Assembly: GCF_021155765.1 (NCBI RefSeq) | Contig: NC_060109.1 | Coordinates: 1,637,001 to 1,701,000 of the forward strand | Length of the DNA: 64,000 nucleotides | Reading direction: 5' to 3' | From: Diprion similis | Lineage: Eukaryota; Arthropoda; Insecta; Hymenoptera; Diprionidae | Shown here: piece after piece, positions 1 through 10,873 of the stretch | How positions within the stretch are numbered: position 1 is the stretch's first letter | Layout of the letters: every line of letters starts with the position of its first letter | Position numbers and translations under genes: made by a program | Notes under the pieces: generated by a model | Databases searched by the model: none | The model's input: the letters and a program-made list of their open reading frames with translations, nothing else | What the model was told of the DNA's origin: nothing

Positions 1-397
1 CATCGATATTGAATCGCTATTTTCAAATTTGCAATCTGACCTCAGATCCATGATTAGCGACCCAAAAAACCTTACGACACTAATACTTATTCAAACCCGT
101 TCATCCGTTTTTAAAACATAATCATTTTTATTTGATTTTTGGAATTTTATAATTTTAAAAAGTACTTGACCGATCAAAGCCAAAATCTAATCAGTCTTGA
201 TTTGCGAAAATGATCGGAGGTGATTTTCCATGACCTTGAAATTTTGAGATCTATTGAAAAGTCAACTTTTCATTTTCGGGGTGATTACAACAACTTCCTT
301 TTTACTCCGTACGAACAGAGAAACGGGAAGTTGAAAAGAAGCCGTTGTCAATATAATACATCAAAATCCAGAGTGAAACCTTATACGAAGAACATAA
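1..397. other. AT-rich flank, no supported gene
   Basis: AT-rich sequence left of the first coding-like block. Short open frames occur, one of them overlapping the next feature in a different frame (220-417, +), but no splice sites or recognisable protein support a gene here. Confidence 0.3.
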
Positions 398-829
398 CTG
401 GAAGTGTTAGGTTATGACTTTGGCAGGGGAAAACAGTGCACAGCTAATGCTGCGCCAGCTATAGTTGTCTCTACTACAGCAAATCCACTATTTTGGATGA
501 GTAAAATTATTCGCAATCTTCTTAAAATTACGAACAAATCATATATTATTACTAAATTTGCGTGCAATGAAGCTTATTCTAAAACAATTAATCAAGACTA
601 TTTGGCTGCATCTGAAATGCGGCCTTGGAATATTGTGATGTGGAAAAAGATCGATTAAGCTTCTGTTGCTATAATCGAAAATCATCGCGTTCAGGAAAAA
701 GTTTGGGAAACCATTTCGAAAGTATTGCACACGATCAATGATAAAAAAAATGTCAGTATTTACAAAGACGAAGATAATTTTCACGATAAAACATTAGAAC
801 TAATCATGAATAATGATAAAATGAAATAA
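398..829 (+). pseudogene. Coding-like frame interrupted by one in-frame stop (unidentified)
   Basis: One reading frame stays open from 398 to 829 except for a single TAA at 656-658. The part after the stop (659-829) still reads like protein: charged, lysine/aspartate-rich, containing ENHRVQEKVW and ending NNDKMK before a natural TAA at 827-829. The part before it contains MRPWNIVMWKKID just ahead of the internal stop. A second open frame at 220-417 overlaps the start in another phase, which suggests a further frame break. I do not recognise the family. It lies downstream of the GMC gene on the opposite strand, convergently. Most likely it is a decayed gene or transposon fragment. It could instead be a chance open frame or a gene with an unrecognised intron. 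Confidence 0.3.
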
Positions 830-892
830 TAAACAAATACAATTTGCAACGTAAGTTTGTTTTACACCACCGAGTAAAAGCAAGTTCAGTTC

Positions 893-3800
893 TTATTTTA
901 CTTCCATGATGATGTCAGCGGCTCGTTCGGCCATCGCAATAATCACTGAGTTTGGCATACCGGAAACAGGGGATGGCAGAATACTGGCATCTACGATTCT
1001 CACCCCGTTGACTCCTATCACCCTAAAAAAGATTCAAAATGACATCATAGCCAGAAATAAAAGCTTAAATACAATTAACACTGCATGGTCTACTGATAAA
1101 TAGATTCCCAATTCAAGTACGTACTTTGGAAAAGTTTTCGCACGTTTCTTAGTGCAGTGAAAATGAATTCTTGACATTTCAACGACCGAAGTAACGAAGA
1201 CTCCAATTTAGAACTGACCTACCTGAGATATTCGTCCACCACTGCACCTTTGTCGTGTTTATTGCCCATCCGACAAGTCCCGCCAAAGTGATGACTGGTT
1301 AGACCTACGGTTCTCGTCAAACACTCCGTAAATTCCACGTTGGAGTAATCTGGTTTTAAATGGTTGCACTCATCCAGATCAGGAATGTGAGGTGTCACAC
1401 CCAACTCCATGAATTTGCGTGTTTTCAGGGTGTCCAGGGCCAGATTGATCGCTGCGAGAAATTACTCACGACATTAAAAATTGCTGTTTCCAGCCAGTGG
1501 CGCCAACTGAAGATGAGCAGATGAAGAATTGTTGTACCTTTGTGGGTACACGCGATGTCGTAATCGTTCTGAAGATATCTCGGATCGATTATTGGCGGAT
1601 CTGAGAAATGAGTTGACCCTAAAGTGATCCTTCCACGACTCTTCGGTTGCAAGCAATTGGCCAAGTAGATGAAACCTTCCTGTTTGGAATTATTATACGA
1701 AGGGAAAAGCGCCCTGAAAGTCTGAATTCCAGAAAATGATATCACGATCTGGTGTAGGTTCAAGTGTCACATAAAAAGCAAACATTCATCCGGAATCAAT
1801 CCTCGTTTTTACCATAGTATGAAAGTTGGCGATGTCTTTAAGCAAACTCTCGTCTGCTGATCCCATACCAAAAAGAACAATTCCACTTTGGCCTGTTATT
1901 CCTGTCCCCAAAATTGCGGTTGATGCTAAAAGTCCTGAAATTGATCGAAAAATGATAAAACGTAATTGTCATCTTTGGCATCAGAAGTGATACCCGTAAA
2001 AATGTTTTCAAAGGAGTCTTATGTATCCCTGGCTAAGGGGGGCCAAATGCCCTTATTTCAGGATTTTCAAACTATCAGTTCGTAAATGTTTCTTAGGTCA
2101 TAAAAACATGTGCCCAGCGGCTTATAACTCAATAACGCCCTCCACCTTCTCTGGGAGGTAATAGAATCACGCTTTATTCATTTGATTTGTTATCTCAAGA
2201 GTCGATTCAGGGATCCTTATGAAAAAACGATGCGTACTCATTACCAAAAGACCTCTTATGTAAATTAATTTGGGCACGAGGGGTCACTACCAAGATCCCA
2301 AAAGAAATTCATAAAAGTACGAAAGTGGTTCTTGAGTGCGTATGATCAGGGAATTTTATCACTAGTGGCAATTATTAGACACTATTTTGAATGAATATGT
2401 GAAGAAAAATTGTTCTGTGCTCTTATCCATAACTCTGCAAATATTGTGGAAGTATTCTTGACCTCAATGGTGACGAACAATGTGAAACTTAAATATGAAG
2501 GAATGATAAGGACACGTCTCAACGTTTCGACCGGAGTGGGGGCCCTTATCAGATCGTAATTTACATGGCAAAGAGGGTGGAGGGGATTATTGAGTTATGT
2601 TTTTGTGGCCTACGACAAGTTTTTAAATGAATAGTTTAGAAATCCCGAAACAGGAGTATTTGGCTCCTCTTGAACAGGGATACGCTTTGCGTTGAGGAAC
2701 GATCACAGAATTCCGATGTCAAAGATAAAAAAGGTTAAACGAATTTGTACTGGGCAGGAATTTCAACTCTCACATTATAAAAATGCATTAGGCATTCGAC
2801 TTGCGTGAATGTTGGTTTCATTCAGGCATTTACCACTGCCAAAAGCGTAGTACTTGAAGATTTCACTCAGTGACATCAACTTGTTCAAAGTGACGCTTAC
2901 AGGTGTTTTGAGACCAATGTAAATTGGGACATTCAGGTGATCAAACAGGTTCTCTCCAACTTTTTCGAGGTGACTCACAACAGGGATCTGGAAGTGGATC
3001 GAAGCCGATATTGACAAGCATCGGTTTCCTGGTGAAAATCGGTTCATTGCAGTCGAATCTGGCTTTAATAGGATTGCCGATTTAATCTCGACGTTTGGCC
3101 ATCGAATATCATCGCCAAAAATAACAAACGGCAATAATCAATCACGCGAGATGAATATCTTGCCAATAAATTCATGTAGGTCACGCAGCTTGTACTTACG
3201 CCATGTTTTTTAAGTTCATTGGCCGGTCCAATGCCGGATAGCAATAGTAATTGTGGAGTGTTGATAGCACCTCCGCACACAATTATTTCTCTGTTGGCCT
3301 TTAGTTGATCCATCCTACCGTTTCGATGTTGAATCTGAATAGCTCGTGCCGTAAGTTTGTCGAAAATTATCTAAACGAGAAACAGATTTATTCTCTCCGT
3401 ATGTATGCAGTTGATATTGTTTATTTGGTAAGTAAACTATTCACGTGGTAATTATCACCAATTAAAACCTGTCTTAAGGTAATCAAGACTTACCTTAGTG
3501 ACGACTGTATTCATCAATATATGCAAGTTCTTTCGATTCCAGGCTTGGTTCAAGTAAGCGTTATAACTGCTCCATCTAGCACCGTTTTTCAGGGTGTGTC
3601 TCGCTAAGAGAAGATCAGTATTTTCTCGGGAAATTTCGATTCCTGAGTCAAGAAAAGCTTGAGCTAATTTTCCTTTTACTGAGACTGTAGAAACCGCCAT
3701 CGTATTCTCGACACGTTTAAAATACGGCAAGAGATCAGCGTAGGACCATCCAACTGGCCAATTGACATAGTCTTCAGGTATTCCAAACGAGTGAAGCAGG

Positions 3801-4626
3801 TAGTTCATGTGGCCACTACCTCCCAACCCTTTGCCTCTGGGTAAAAATTGCTTCTGTTTAAATATTAAAAATAAGTCAATTATCAGCTGTGATTCATTCC
3901 ACCGGACGACTTCAGTATAAACTACATATTTCATAATAGTTCGGTATATAAGTGGTGATTAATATCTGTGCAGACAGGGGCACGACGGCCCCCCAAAAAA
4001 TGTTGAAAAAAAAAAAAACAGTTAGTTCACAATACCAGTAGAATTAAAAAATATTTTGTAAAATTTTTGGAGGGGGTCCATCGTGACTCGGAAATTTTCT
4101 TTTTTAATATTGAAAAATAGTGATGAATTTGTTCGACACGTATCAAACCGGTATGTACCCGAAATGTATGCCGAAAAGCCACAAAAAATAATTAGCGATT
4201 TGGGGGTCTGTCGTGCCCCAGACCCCCCTATACTTACTCGCTCGCGAAGGCCTCTTGACGAAAACGCTTGAGGCTCTGTTTGGTAAGCCCAATTCGCGTC
4301 GGTTCCTTGTAGCAGTGGAGCTGCCAAGGGAACGGATGAAAACCATTTGAAGTATCCACCAGCTTCAATGAGAAGAACCGATGCATTCCCTGATTTGGAT
4401 AGTTTTGATGCAATAACACAGCCTGCCGTTCCAGCCCCGACTGGTTTAAAAACGGTTTATTTTTTGTCCACCAAATAAATGTTGCGATAGAAATTTCATA
4501 GTTACCGATTATGTAGTCGTAATTGTTCGCTGGATTTTCAACTATGTTAGTTGGCTCACCACTATAATAACTGTAAAGTATAGACAGCGTTAAACAAACC
4601 AAGGGGAATATAAAAATATTCCACAT
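893..4626 (-). CDS. GMC-family oxidoreductase (glucose dehydrogenase-like), 9 exons
   Basis: FAD-dependent glucose-methanol-choline oxidoreductase of the insect type, which oxidises sugars or other alcohols; the exact substrate cannot be read from sequence. Exons on the minus strand, in order: 4626-4506, 4440-4238, 3853-3494, 3370-3200, 2987-2834, 1934-1813, 1748-1538, 1451-1223, 1022-893. All introns have GT..AG ends and all phases match, giving 566 aa plus a TAA stop, slightly below the usual ~600-630 aa. A hydrophobic N-terminus (MWNIFIFPLVCLTLSILYSY) looks like a secretion signal. The FAD-binding fingerprint YDYIIVGAGTAG covers residues ~36-47, with the first Val codon split by the 65-bp intron 1. 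GMC signature 1 (PRGKGLGGSGHMNY) is at 113-126 and signature 2 (GAINTPQLLLLSGIG) at 262-276. The active-site motif HHFGGTCRMG puts the catalytic His at 502, and Asn548 (GMPNS) is the second active-site residue. No disabling mutation is seen. Introns 3 and 5 contain transposons. Family assignment is secure; orthology is not. Confidence 0.93.
2023..2683. mobile_element. 661-bp MITE-like element inside intron 5 of the GMC gene
   Basis: The two ends are inverted copies of each other over about 120-140 bp. The left end begins GTATCCCTGG and the right end finishes with the complement, CAGGGATAC. Shared blocks along the arms include GAG/GGGGCCAAAT, AACTAT and ATAACTCAATAA, with substitutions and small gaps. 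No transposase frame lies between them, so it is non-autonomous. It fills most of the 899-bp intron without touching the splice sites. Confidence 0.75.
3977..4219. mobile_element. 243-bp MITE inside intron 3 of the GMC gene
   Basis: Terminal inverted repeats of about 22 bp: the left end starts GGGGCACGACGGCCCCCC and the right end is GGGGGTCTGTCGTGCCCC. A short direct repeat AGAC flanks both sides and may be a target-site duplication. The interior has no coding potential. Together with flanking bases it accounts for most of the 384-bp intron. Confidence 0.75.
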
Positions 4627-6745
4627 TGTTATTTACGTAATTATCGGAAAATTTTCAACTCGAATCAACAGCTCCGTGCCTCTCTTCACAATGTTATCAA
4701 GTTTCTTTTCGTTTTGTCTTAATGATACGGCTGCGTAATTGGTATGTATATGCTTTATTAAGTTAGCACATGCGTTGGTATGTATGTAAAAGAAATCAAT
4801 ACTTCTTGCGTTGACTGAGGATGTATAGGCTGATAGCCTCGCCGTTATTTGCTGGGTCTTGACGGGTTTGGGGATGTTAACAGCCTCGTGTATTATCATC
4901 AGCCAAGCAACAAGCGGGCCGGTAAAAGAAGTTCTTCATAACCAACAACTATCGCGTGGAAAACGTTGGTGACATACCCTCTTCATCGTGAAATTGAAAA
5001 GTTGAGAAAATCCCGTACAAGAAATATGTACGCCGAAATTATACAGAGGAAAAATAAATTTAGATGAAATTCATGAACGTGTATTGATTATATTTACCTG
5101 AATGTATAGAATTGTTCATAGGCGACAGTAGCATCAGTGAGATGCTCAATTTATTTGAAAAAAATTTTCTGCGAAATCAACCTTGAGCTGCAAATGAATT
5201 GGAAGAATTTTGAATTACTTCATTTTTTGTTCCAATCGTTTCAAGAATGTTCCTGTCAAGATTTTTTCACAGCATGGGCTTAAGCATTAGTAACAATCGA
5301 GTGTTGTCTAATTTCCAAAATATATTTACAAGTCACATTTTTGTGTATATTTATAGAAAGGTCTGGGTTTTTCGTTGCAAAATAACTGTCTGTTTAAAAA
5401 ACCACGAAAATCTAACGTAAGATAAGAAACCATTTTTTATATGTCATATATATGTATATCTTCATTCAACGGTACGAGTTATTTAATAAATATATATATA
5501 TGTACATATATTACATAAGGTACATACAGGAAAAACGTTAGCATATATCTTCACCCTTCGATTGACGAAAAGGTTTCTCACCCTGTTGACAGTAAACCAG
5601 GTGTATGTTTATTGTGCATGTATGTACATAAAATTATTTTTGTCGACCTCATGGAGTTAGAACAGCATTGCTGAATTTGTCTCAAATGAATTTTCATGTT
5701 TGAAAGGTATACGGCGTCCGTACCCCAGATAGCATATTTTTTGCTATTAATTGACTTAATATCGACAGAAATTCTCAATCAACTATTTCAAGTCAACTGG
5801 CAATAGGCATATTCTGAGCCTATTGTTGACTTTACAGTGACCAAAAGTGCACGAATGTCCTTTGAAATGTCATGGTAAAGGCAACACCTGACGTCAACTA
5901 TTATTAGGTTTTCAGTTGACTGTGAGCAGTCAAGATAAAAAAACAACAATAATTTGCAAGTAGATTAATTATGTAGACTGATAGTCAGTTGGCGCCAAGT
6001 AGATAATCATTTGACACATGAATGCGTTCACACAAACCATTATTCATCTCTGAGAAACGTCAAAAACTTTTCACTTGACTTTGCAGTGGTAACTATTAAG
6101 GTGAGAACTGATTGTCTAGTCGAATCGCCTTATACTTGGCATTTCTACAAGTATACAGCATGTAGACTTTATGTCCATTTTTTTGACAATCTATAGTCAT
6201 TTAAAAATAGCCGCTCCTTTATCTATTTTTTGCCAAAAATGCGTCGATATTTCTTTAATCGAACAAAATGTCTACTTTTTGCGTTCAGTCAACGGTCAAC
6301 GCTTCTAGCTTTGTGAATCTTGGCATTCAAACGTACCGCTTCGTCGAACACGAAAAGACCGCTTACTTAGTAGGTAGGCTGGTGAGTAGGTAATTTCAGT
6401 CGGTAAGTAAGCTATTAATGCTTGGATTTTGTGTGTGTTGATTGACACATAAATTCTCCGGAATTTCTGAAGAAAAATATAGTACCGAGTAAATTTAGAC
6501 TTTAGAAATGACTTGCAATTCATATCTGACGGGAAAAGTTGGAAAAAATTGAATAAAGGTACAGCACGATTACCTACCGAGTTTCGGTAGATAAAGTAGG
6601 CAGTGCTTCATCGATGGTCTAAGTCATTTACCCTAAATGTTTAGCCCGTTTGTTGGCAGCACTGAATTTTTTTACTCATTGTTAGCATACGTGATACCAG
6701 ACTTGATTTGTTTCGGTCTTTCGCGTTTGGTAGGAACGCAACAAG
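4627..6745. other. Intergenic region between GMC and RSL24D1, TTGAC-rich
   Basis: This would contain the divergent upstream regions of both genes. From about 5590 to 6300 the motif GTTGAC/GTCAAC recurs many times, partly inside short hairpins, for example CAATAGGC..GCCTATTG near 5802-5826. A similar phrase (TTGACTTTACAGTG / TTGACTTTGCAGTG) occurs twice, around 5828 and 6076. Another hairpin, GCTTACTTA..TAAGTAAGC, lies near 6361-6412. Open frames here (e.g. 4633-4899, -) do not look like real genes. Confidence 0.4.
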
Positions 6746-7577
6746 ATGCGTATTGAGAACTGTTATTTCTGTTCGTCCCGTATTTATCCGGGACATGGTA
6801 TACAATTCGTTAGAAACGACTCTAAGGTGAGAGCTTTTCCGAAATCCGTTTCGGTTATTTTCCTCGAATATTCTTTGTGAAATTTAAAATGCGATAATAT
6901 TGAGATTCGTGAGCACGTGTCCAGCCTGACAGAAAGTTTAGGTTATGTTTCTCCATCTCTTGGGTATAGATTCAACATTTTCCTTGGATAACTAATAACG
7001 GATAATCGTCTAACGATAAACTTTAAATCCCAGATAATTTCTATGAGAACTTTTTGAAGATTTTCACATTTGCAAGTAGCGTAACAACTATTAAGTGAAA
7101 AAAACTTCCCGAAATTATCGCTTCGTTATATTGTTTCAGATATTTAAATTCTGTCGATCAAAATGCCACGCAGCATTCAAAAAGAAGAAGAACCCAAGGA
7201 AGGTGAAGTGGACTAAAGCCTACCGAAAGACAGTCGGCAAAGAATTGTCAGTTGATCCGGCGTTCGAGTTTGAAAAGAGAAGAAACGTGCCACTTAAGTA
7301 CGACAGAGAGTTATGGACAAAGTCTGTCGATGCAATGAAGAAAATCGAGTTGATAAGACAAAAGAGACAGAACGCGCACATAATGCAGAGACTTCGTAAG
7401 GGACGTGAACTTGAACAAGACAGAGACGTTAAGGAGGTTCAACGTGATTTGAATCTAATACGTTCGCCAGCGGCGGGTCTTAAGGAACGCAAGAAGCTTG
7501 AGGAGTCCGTCGGAGAGGATGAAAAAATGGAGGATTCCGATTCCGAAGAAATGGAAGCCGAAGAAGTTGTGCTATGA
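6746..7577 (+). CDS. RSL24D1: Ribosome biogenesis protein RSL24D1/RLP24, 2 exons
   Basis: Paralogue of ribosomal protein L24 that occupies the eL24 site on pre-60S particles in the nucleolus and is exchanged for eL24 in the cytoplasm (established for yeast Rlp24 and human RSL24D1). Exon 1 is 6746-6826, with the donor AAG|GTGAGA. Exon 2 is 7140-7577, after the acceptor TTGTTTCAG. The phase matches and the product is 172 aa, against 163 in human. The N-terminus [20 protein letters not shown] is the family signature. Zinc ligands are C6/C9 and C32/C36 (CRSKC), the second pair contributed by exon 2. A basic [17 protein letters not shown] block follows, then a lysine/arginine-rich helix and an acidic tail ([12 protein letters not shown]). 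The ATG is chosen because it starts the invariant MRIE. Pyrimidine runs just upstream (TCTTTC) would suit a translational-machinery (TOP-like) promoter, but that is inference. Confidence 0.96.
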
Positions 7578-8599
7578 ATGTAGAAGAAGCAGATCAGCAA
7601 TTTTTTTTTGTACAGAACTTTGAGTGTATAGTTAATAAGTTACTCGCGTTTTAGACTCAAAATATTGTAACTCAAATGTCATTAGCTATCACTCTGCACA
7701 GCTCTGAGTCCTGCACTTTCATAACTTATTAATATCGTGACTGTTTTTTTGTCAAATTCTGATCACATCTATGTATAGTCACTACGGTATCCATAAATAA
7801 GTAGTAAACTATAACACAGATCCTGATAGCATGTACGAATTGGTTCCTCTACGAAATATATGTTCAAGTAATATTCGGTTAAATTTTCAAATATGTAATG
7901 AAGTATTTTGTGGAATTTATTCATCAACGATTTATTTGTTATTCGTTTAAGTTACGTGCGTTGAAAAACTCGTTACTAACGCAGGTTCAAATATAATTCC
8001 TAACTGTCTCGACGAAGTGACAAATGAAAATGTAAATAAATATCATAATTAAAAATTTTTAACTTATCGTTTTACTGTATTTGAATAAAGAGAATCACAT
8101 TGATCGATGAATCAAAGTTTATAGGAATCAAAATTAATATGGAAAACTGGTAATGTTTCAAATTAAAGATGTGTTTCTTAAAAATATTAAGCATTTTATT
8201 TTTGCTTGTGCGATTGCAATCTTGATATGAAATATTTTTTTAGAACGTTGTCTATGCTCCCGGCGCATCTGGTGCTTGCAGTGGTTCACGCGATGCAAGT
8301 TTTCTCCATCATTTACAGAGATATTGAATTTATATTAGAAGCATTTCGAAGGCAAAGGAGCAATCTGTGTCGTGTATTTTTCCGAATTTCAAAATTCTTT
8401 TTCAGAGTTGTAAAAAACGACACTGAAAGTGAGCAAAGTTCCCGTCGTAATAAAACAAGAACGAATTTTTTTTTCAAAATTCTACGAAATACACGACGCA
8501 GATCTATCCTTTACCTTTAATTCAGGACTGAGAGCAATAAAATCGAACTTAAGAGTTGCGAGAAAACTTGCACGAGCTGAAGCACGAAACAGCGAATTT
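7578..8599 (+). promoter_or_regulatory. 3' UTR/intergenic with candidate poly(A) signals for RSL24D1
   Basis: AT-rich sequence after the RSL24D1 stop. Canonical AATAAA hexamers lie at 8035-8040 and 8084-8089, either of which could end the transcript with a 3' UTR of roughly 0.5 kb. Open frames further right (8206-8520) show no recognisable protein. Confidence 0.4.
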
Positions 8600-8808
8600 T
8601 CGCGGCGAAAAGCGACCGCCTGCTGGCGCCATCTTTGGCTCAGGCCGTCCGTCGTACGAACTAACGGCCGTAGCGTGAAGTCAGCATCGAACACGTGCAG
8701 AGCCGTAATTTAAACCGCGAGCCGTGAGCGTTATTCAGTGTGTCTTTCGCGAATAAATATTAGTAAAGTATCTGAAACTCCGTGATAAGTGTTCGTTAGT
8801 CATTCACT
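8560..8808 (+). promoter_or_regulatory. CpG-rich start region with an arthropod-type initiator
   Basis: This short tract is richer in G+C and CpG than its surroundings and sits just upstream of the ATG at 8809. An initiator-like TCAGT lies at 8735-8739, which would give a 5' leader of about 70 bases. Inferred from composition and position only. Confidence 0.35.
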
Positions 8809-9936
8809 ATGACTAAGATAAGGAAAGTGTTACGGAAAAGTAAGAAAAAGAGCCAGGGTTGGAGAAATTTGGCGGCTTATCAGCGAGAGAGGTTGAGGTG
8901 AGTAGAATGGCATGAAGTTTGTTTACAGAGACTTGATTGTTTTCATTTTCAGACCGACTAACTAACATGCACGTTTTATTAATTCAGAACACCATATTTT
9001 TCTAACAATCTCTTCGAATTGTTATCTACCGTCTATTTCTCAATGTGTATTTTGTTAACCTTTTCTTCCAAAAATCATTTTCCATCTTTCGTCCACTCAC
9101 AATTATAAACTTATTGATTACTTTTACCGTACACTGATATACCTAACTGAATATTTGAGGGTTATATTTGGCATCTACTTGCCAAGGTCAATGCGCAATA
9201 CACTATTGTACTGAAAACATGATATGCTGTCGAAGACGTTGTTGCAGCGTAACGTTTCAATGCCAGCTACGTCTGGTACGCTACATATACGTTTCGAAAT
9301 GAGTCAATTATTCAGTTCCATGAAACCTGAGACTTGACTTCGGCACTGATTCAGTTGTATCAGTTTTGTTGATTAAAAAAAAAAAATTTAATAAGCTAGC
9401 ACTGTCCTTTTCGAACAGGTGTGTTACTGTTTTAATCTCCAATAGCAATATATTTTCGCCTAAAATATCGTAAATTTGACTCGCAAGTGGCGGATGGAAA
9501 AAAATTAATTTTTCTTACGTATACTACAATTGCGTGAAAAAATAAAAGATTTTCTACTGAAAAATATTACTATCATATGCCCCGTGATTACCTAATAAAT
9601 AGGTTTTTCGAAGCTAAAATAACGAACATTTTTCGGCCAATACTGAAGAAAATTTTGTTAATAGAAGTAAAAAATCTATCTGAAACAACAACCACTTGGG
9701 GTCAGGATTCAAATCAGACCGGCTCCAATATTTTGTACAGACTTGTCAATCGGTTACATAATATATGGTCAATATGTAGAATTACTGCGAGCCAAACGAT
9801 CGACGAAGAACTGGTGGCGGAAGACGTGCCAACCGAAGGCACGATAACAGATAATGTTATAGAGTTTGACGAGGTTCTTGAATCTTCAATTAAAAAAAGT
9901 TTGAAAGTTCATTTTGGCTTTCGGTATTTTATGTGA
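8809..9936 (+). CDS. Possible two-exon small basic/acidic protein, unidentified (94 aa)
   Basis: The ATG at 8809 starts a very basic stretch (MTKIRKVLRKSKKKSQG) that runs 29 codons plus two bases into a strong donor, GAG|GTGAGT (8897/8898). A fitting acceptor, TTTTGTACAG, ends at 9740. Joining there keeps the frame and gives 64 more residues rich in Asp/Glu (IDEELVAEDVPTEG), with a TGA at 9934-9936. The intron would be 843 bp. The join is inferred: exon 1 may use a different, more distant acceptor. I recognise no domain. The CpG-rich leader and initiator immediately upstream favour a real start of transcription. Confidence 0.35.
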
Positions 9937-9970
9937 GGGAGTAACGACTCGTGAAATTGTTGGGACAGTC

Positions 9971-10067
9971 GACTATGAAATACAATGAAATGCTTTTAAA
10001 ATGGTATGGAATACTGTGAAATGCGTATGAAATGCTGTGAAATGCTTTTGAAATGGTACGAAATTCG
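9971..10067. repeat. Minisatellite block, left part
   Basis: Degenerate tandem copies of a 15-17-bp unit resembling TGAAATGCTATGAAATG. The same unit reappears at 10668-10873 on the far side of a foldback element. Confidence 0.7.
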
Positions 10068-10513
10068 TGTGATCGTGATCTAAATATTCTGAAAAAAATT
10101 ACTAATATTATCTTTCGATTATAGAACACGGTACCATTTCAATTTTAGCGTAGCATGGCTTTCTTGATTATTAATTATATAATTTTATTAATTATTTTTT
10201 TTCAATTAATGTAATTAATAATTAAATTGATTTATTTAATAAATTAATTAACCGTCAGCGGCCAGGAGGAAAAGTCAAACGAATGATTGAAAAATTCTGA
10301 AAAAATCACCAACGTTATCTTTCGATTCAAGAATACTATTCAGGTTAAATTTTGGCGTAGCAGCGGCTGATTGTTTTTTTTTTTATTTAATTATTATTTT
10401 ATTTATTTAATAAATAATCAATCGGATCGTGCTACACCAAAGTTTAACCTGAATAGTGTTCTAGAATCGAAAGAAAATATTAGTCATTTTTTTCAGAATA
10501 TTTCGATCACGCG
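10067..10513. mobile_element. Foldback element with three related arms
   Basis: A ~90-bp segment (core AAATATTCTGAAAAAAAT, then CTTTCGATT.TAGAACAC) occurs at 10067-10165. It recurs in the same orientation at 10284-10375 and inverted at about 10425-10513. The outer two arms are the closest match, so they may be the true terminal inverted repeats. The spacers are almost pure A/T. There is no coding capacity. Confidence 0.65.
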
Positions 10514-10667
10514 TTAAAAAAATCATGTCCAGGGGCCCCGTACCCCCTACAATTTTCGGAAAATGGTTTAAAAAATGAAAATTGGTTTTCTTTCTTCAAA
10601 TTGAGATCATATCACATGCAATATCAATGGTGGATGACGAAAAATCGTGTGAAACTATACGCATTGA

Positions 10668-10873
10668 CATGAAATGATTGTTAAATGCTATGAAATGCGT
10701 GTGAAATTCTATGAAATGATCTTGAAATGCTATGAAATGGTAATGAAATATTGTGAATTACATCTGAAATACCATGAAATTCTATGAAATGTCTGTGAAA
10801 TACCATGAAATTCTATGAAATGCCTGCGAAATTCTATGAAATACCATGAAATACTTGTGAAATGTGAAATGCT
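10668..10873. repeat. Minisatellite block, right part
   Basis: About a dozen degenerate copies of the same TGAAATGCTATGAAATG-like unit as 9971-10067, with phrases such as GAAATTCTATGAAATG and GAAATACCATGAAAT alternating. Confidence 0.75.

Noticed and set aside
4234..4626. Single 130-codon exon at the start of the GMC gene
   Set aside because: Reading straight through loses the FAD fingerprint. Removing a 65-bp intron (4505-4441) restores GAGTAG and the downstream family sequence, so the unspliced frame is not the product.
9971..10873. CRISPR-like array
   Set aside because: The units are contiguous and degenerate, with no unique spacers, in a eukaryotic context; it is a minisatellite interrupted by a foldback.
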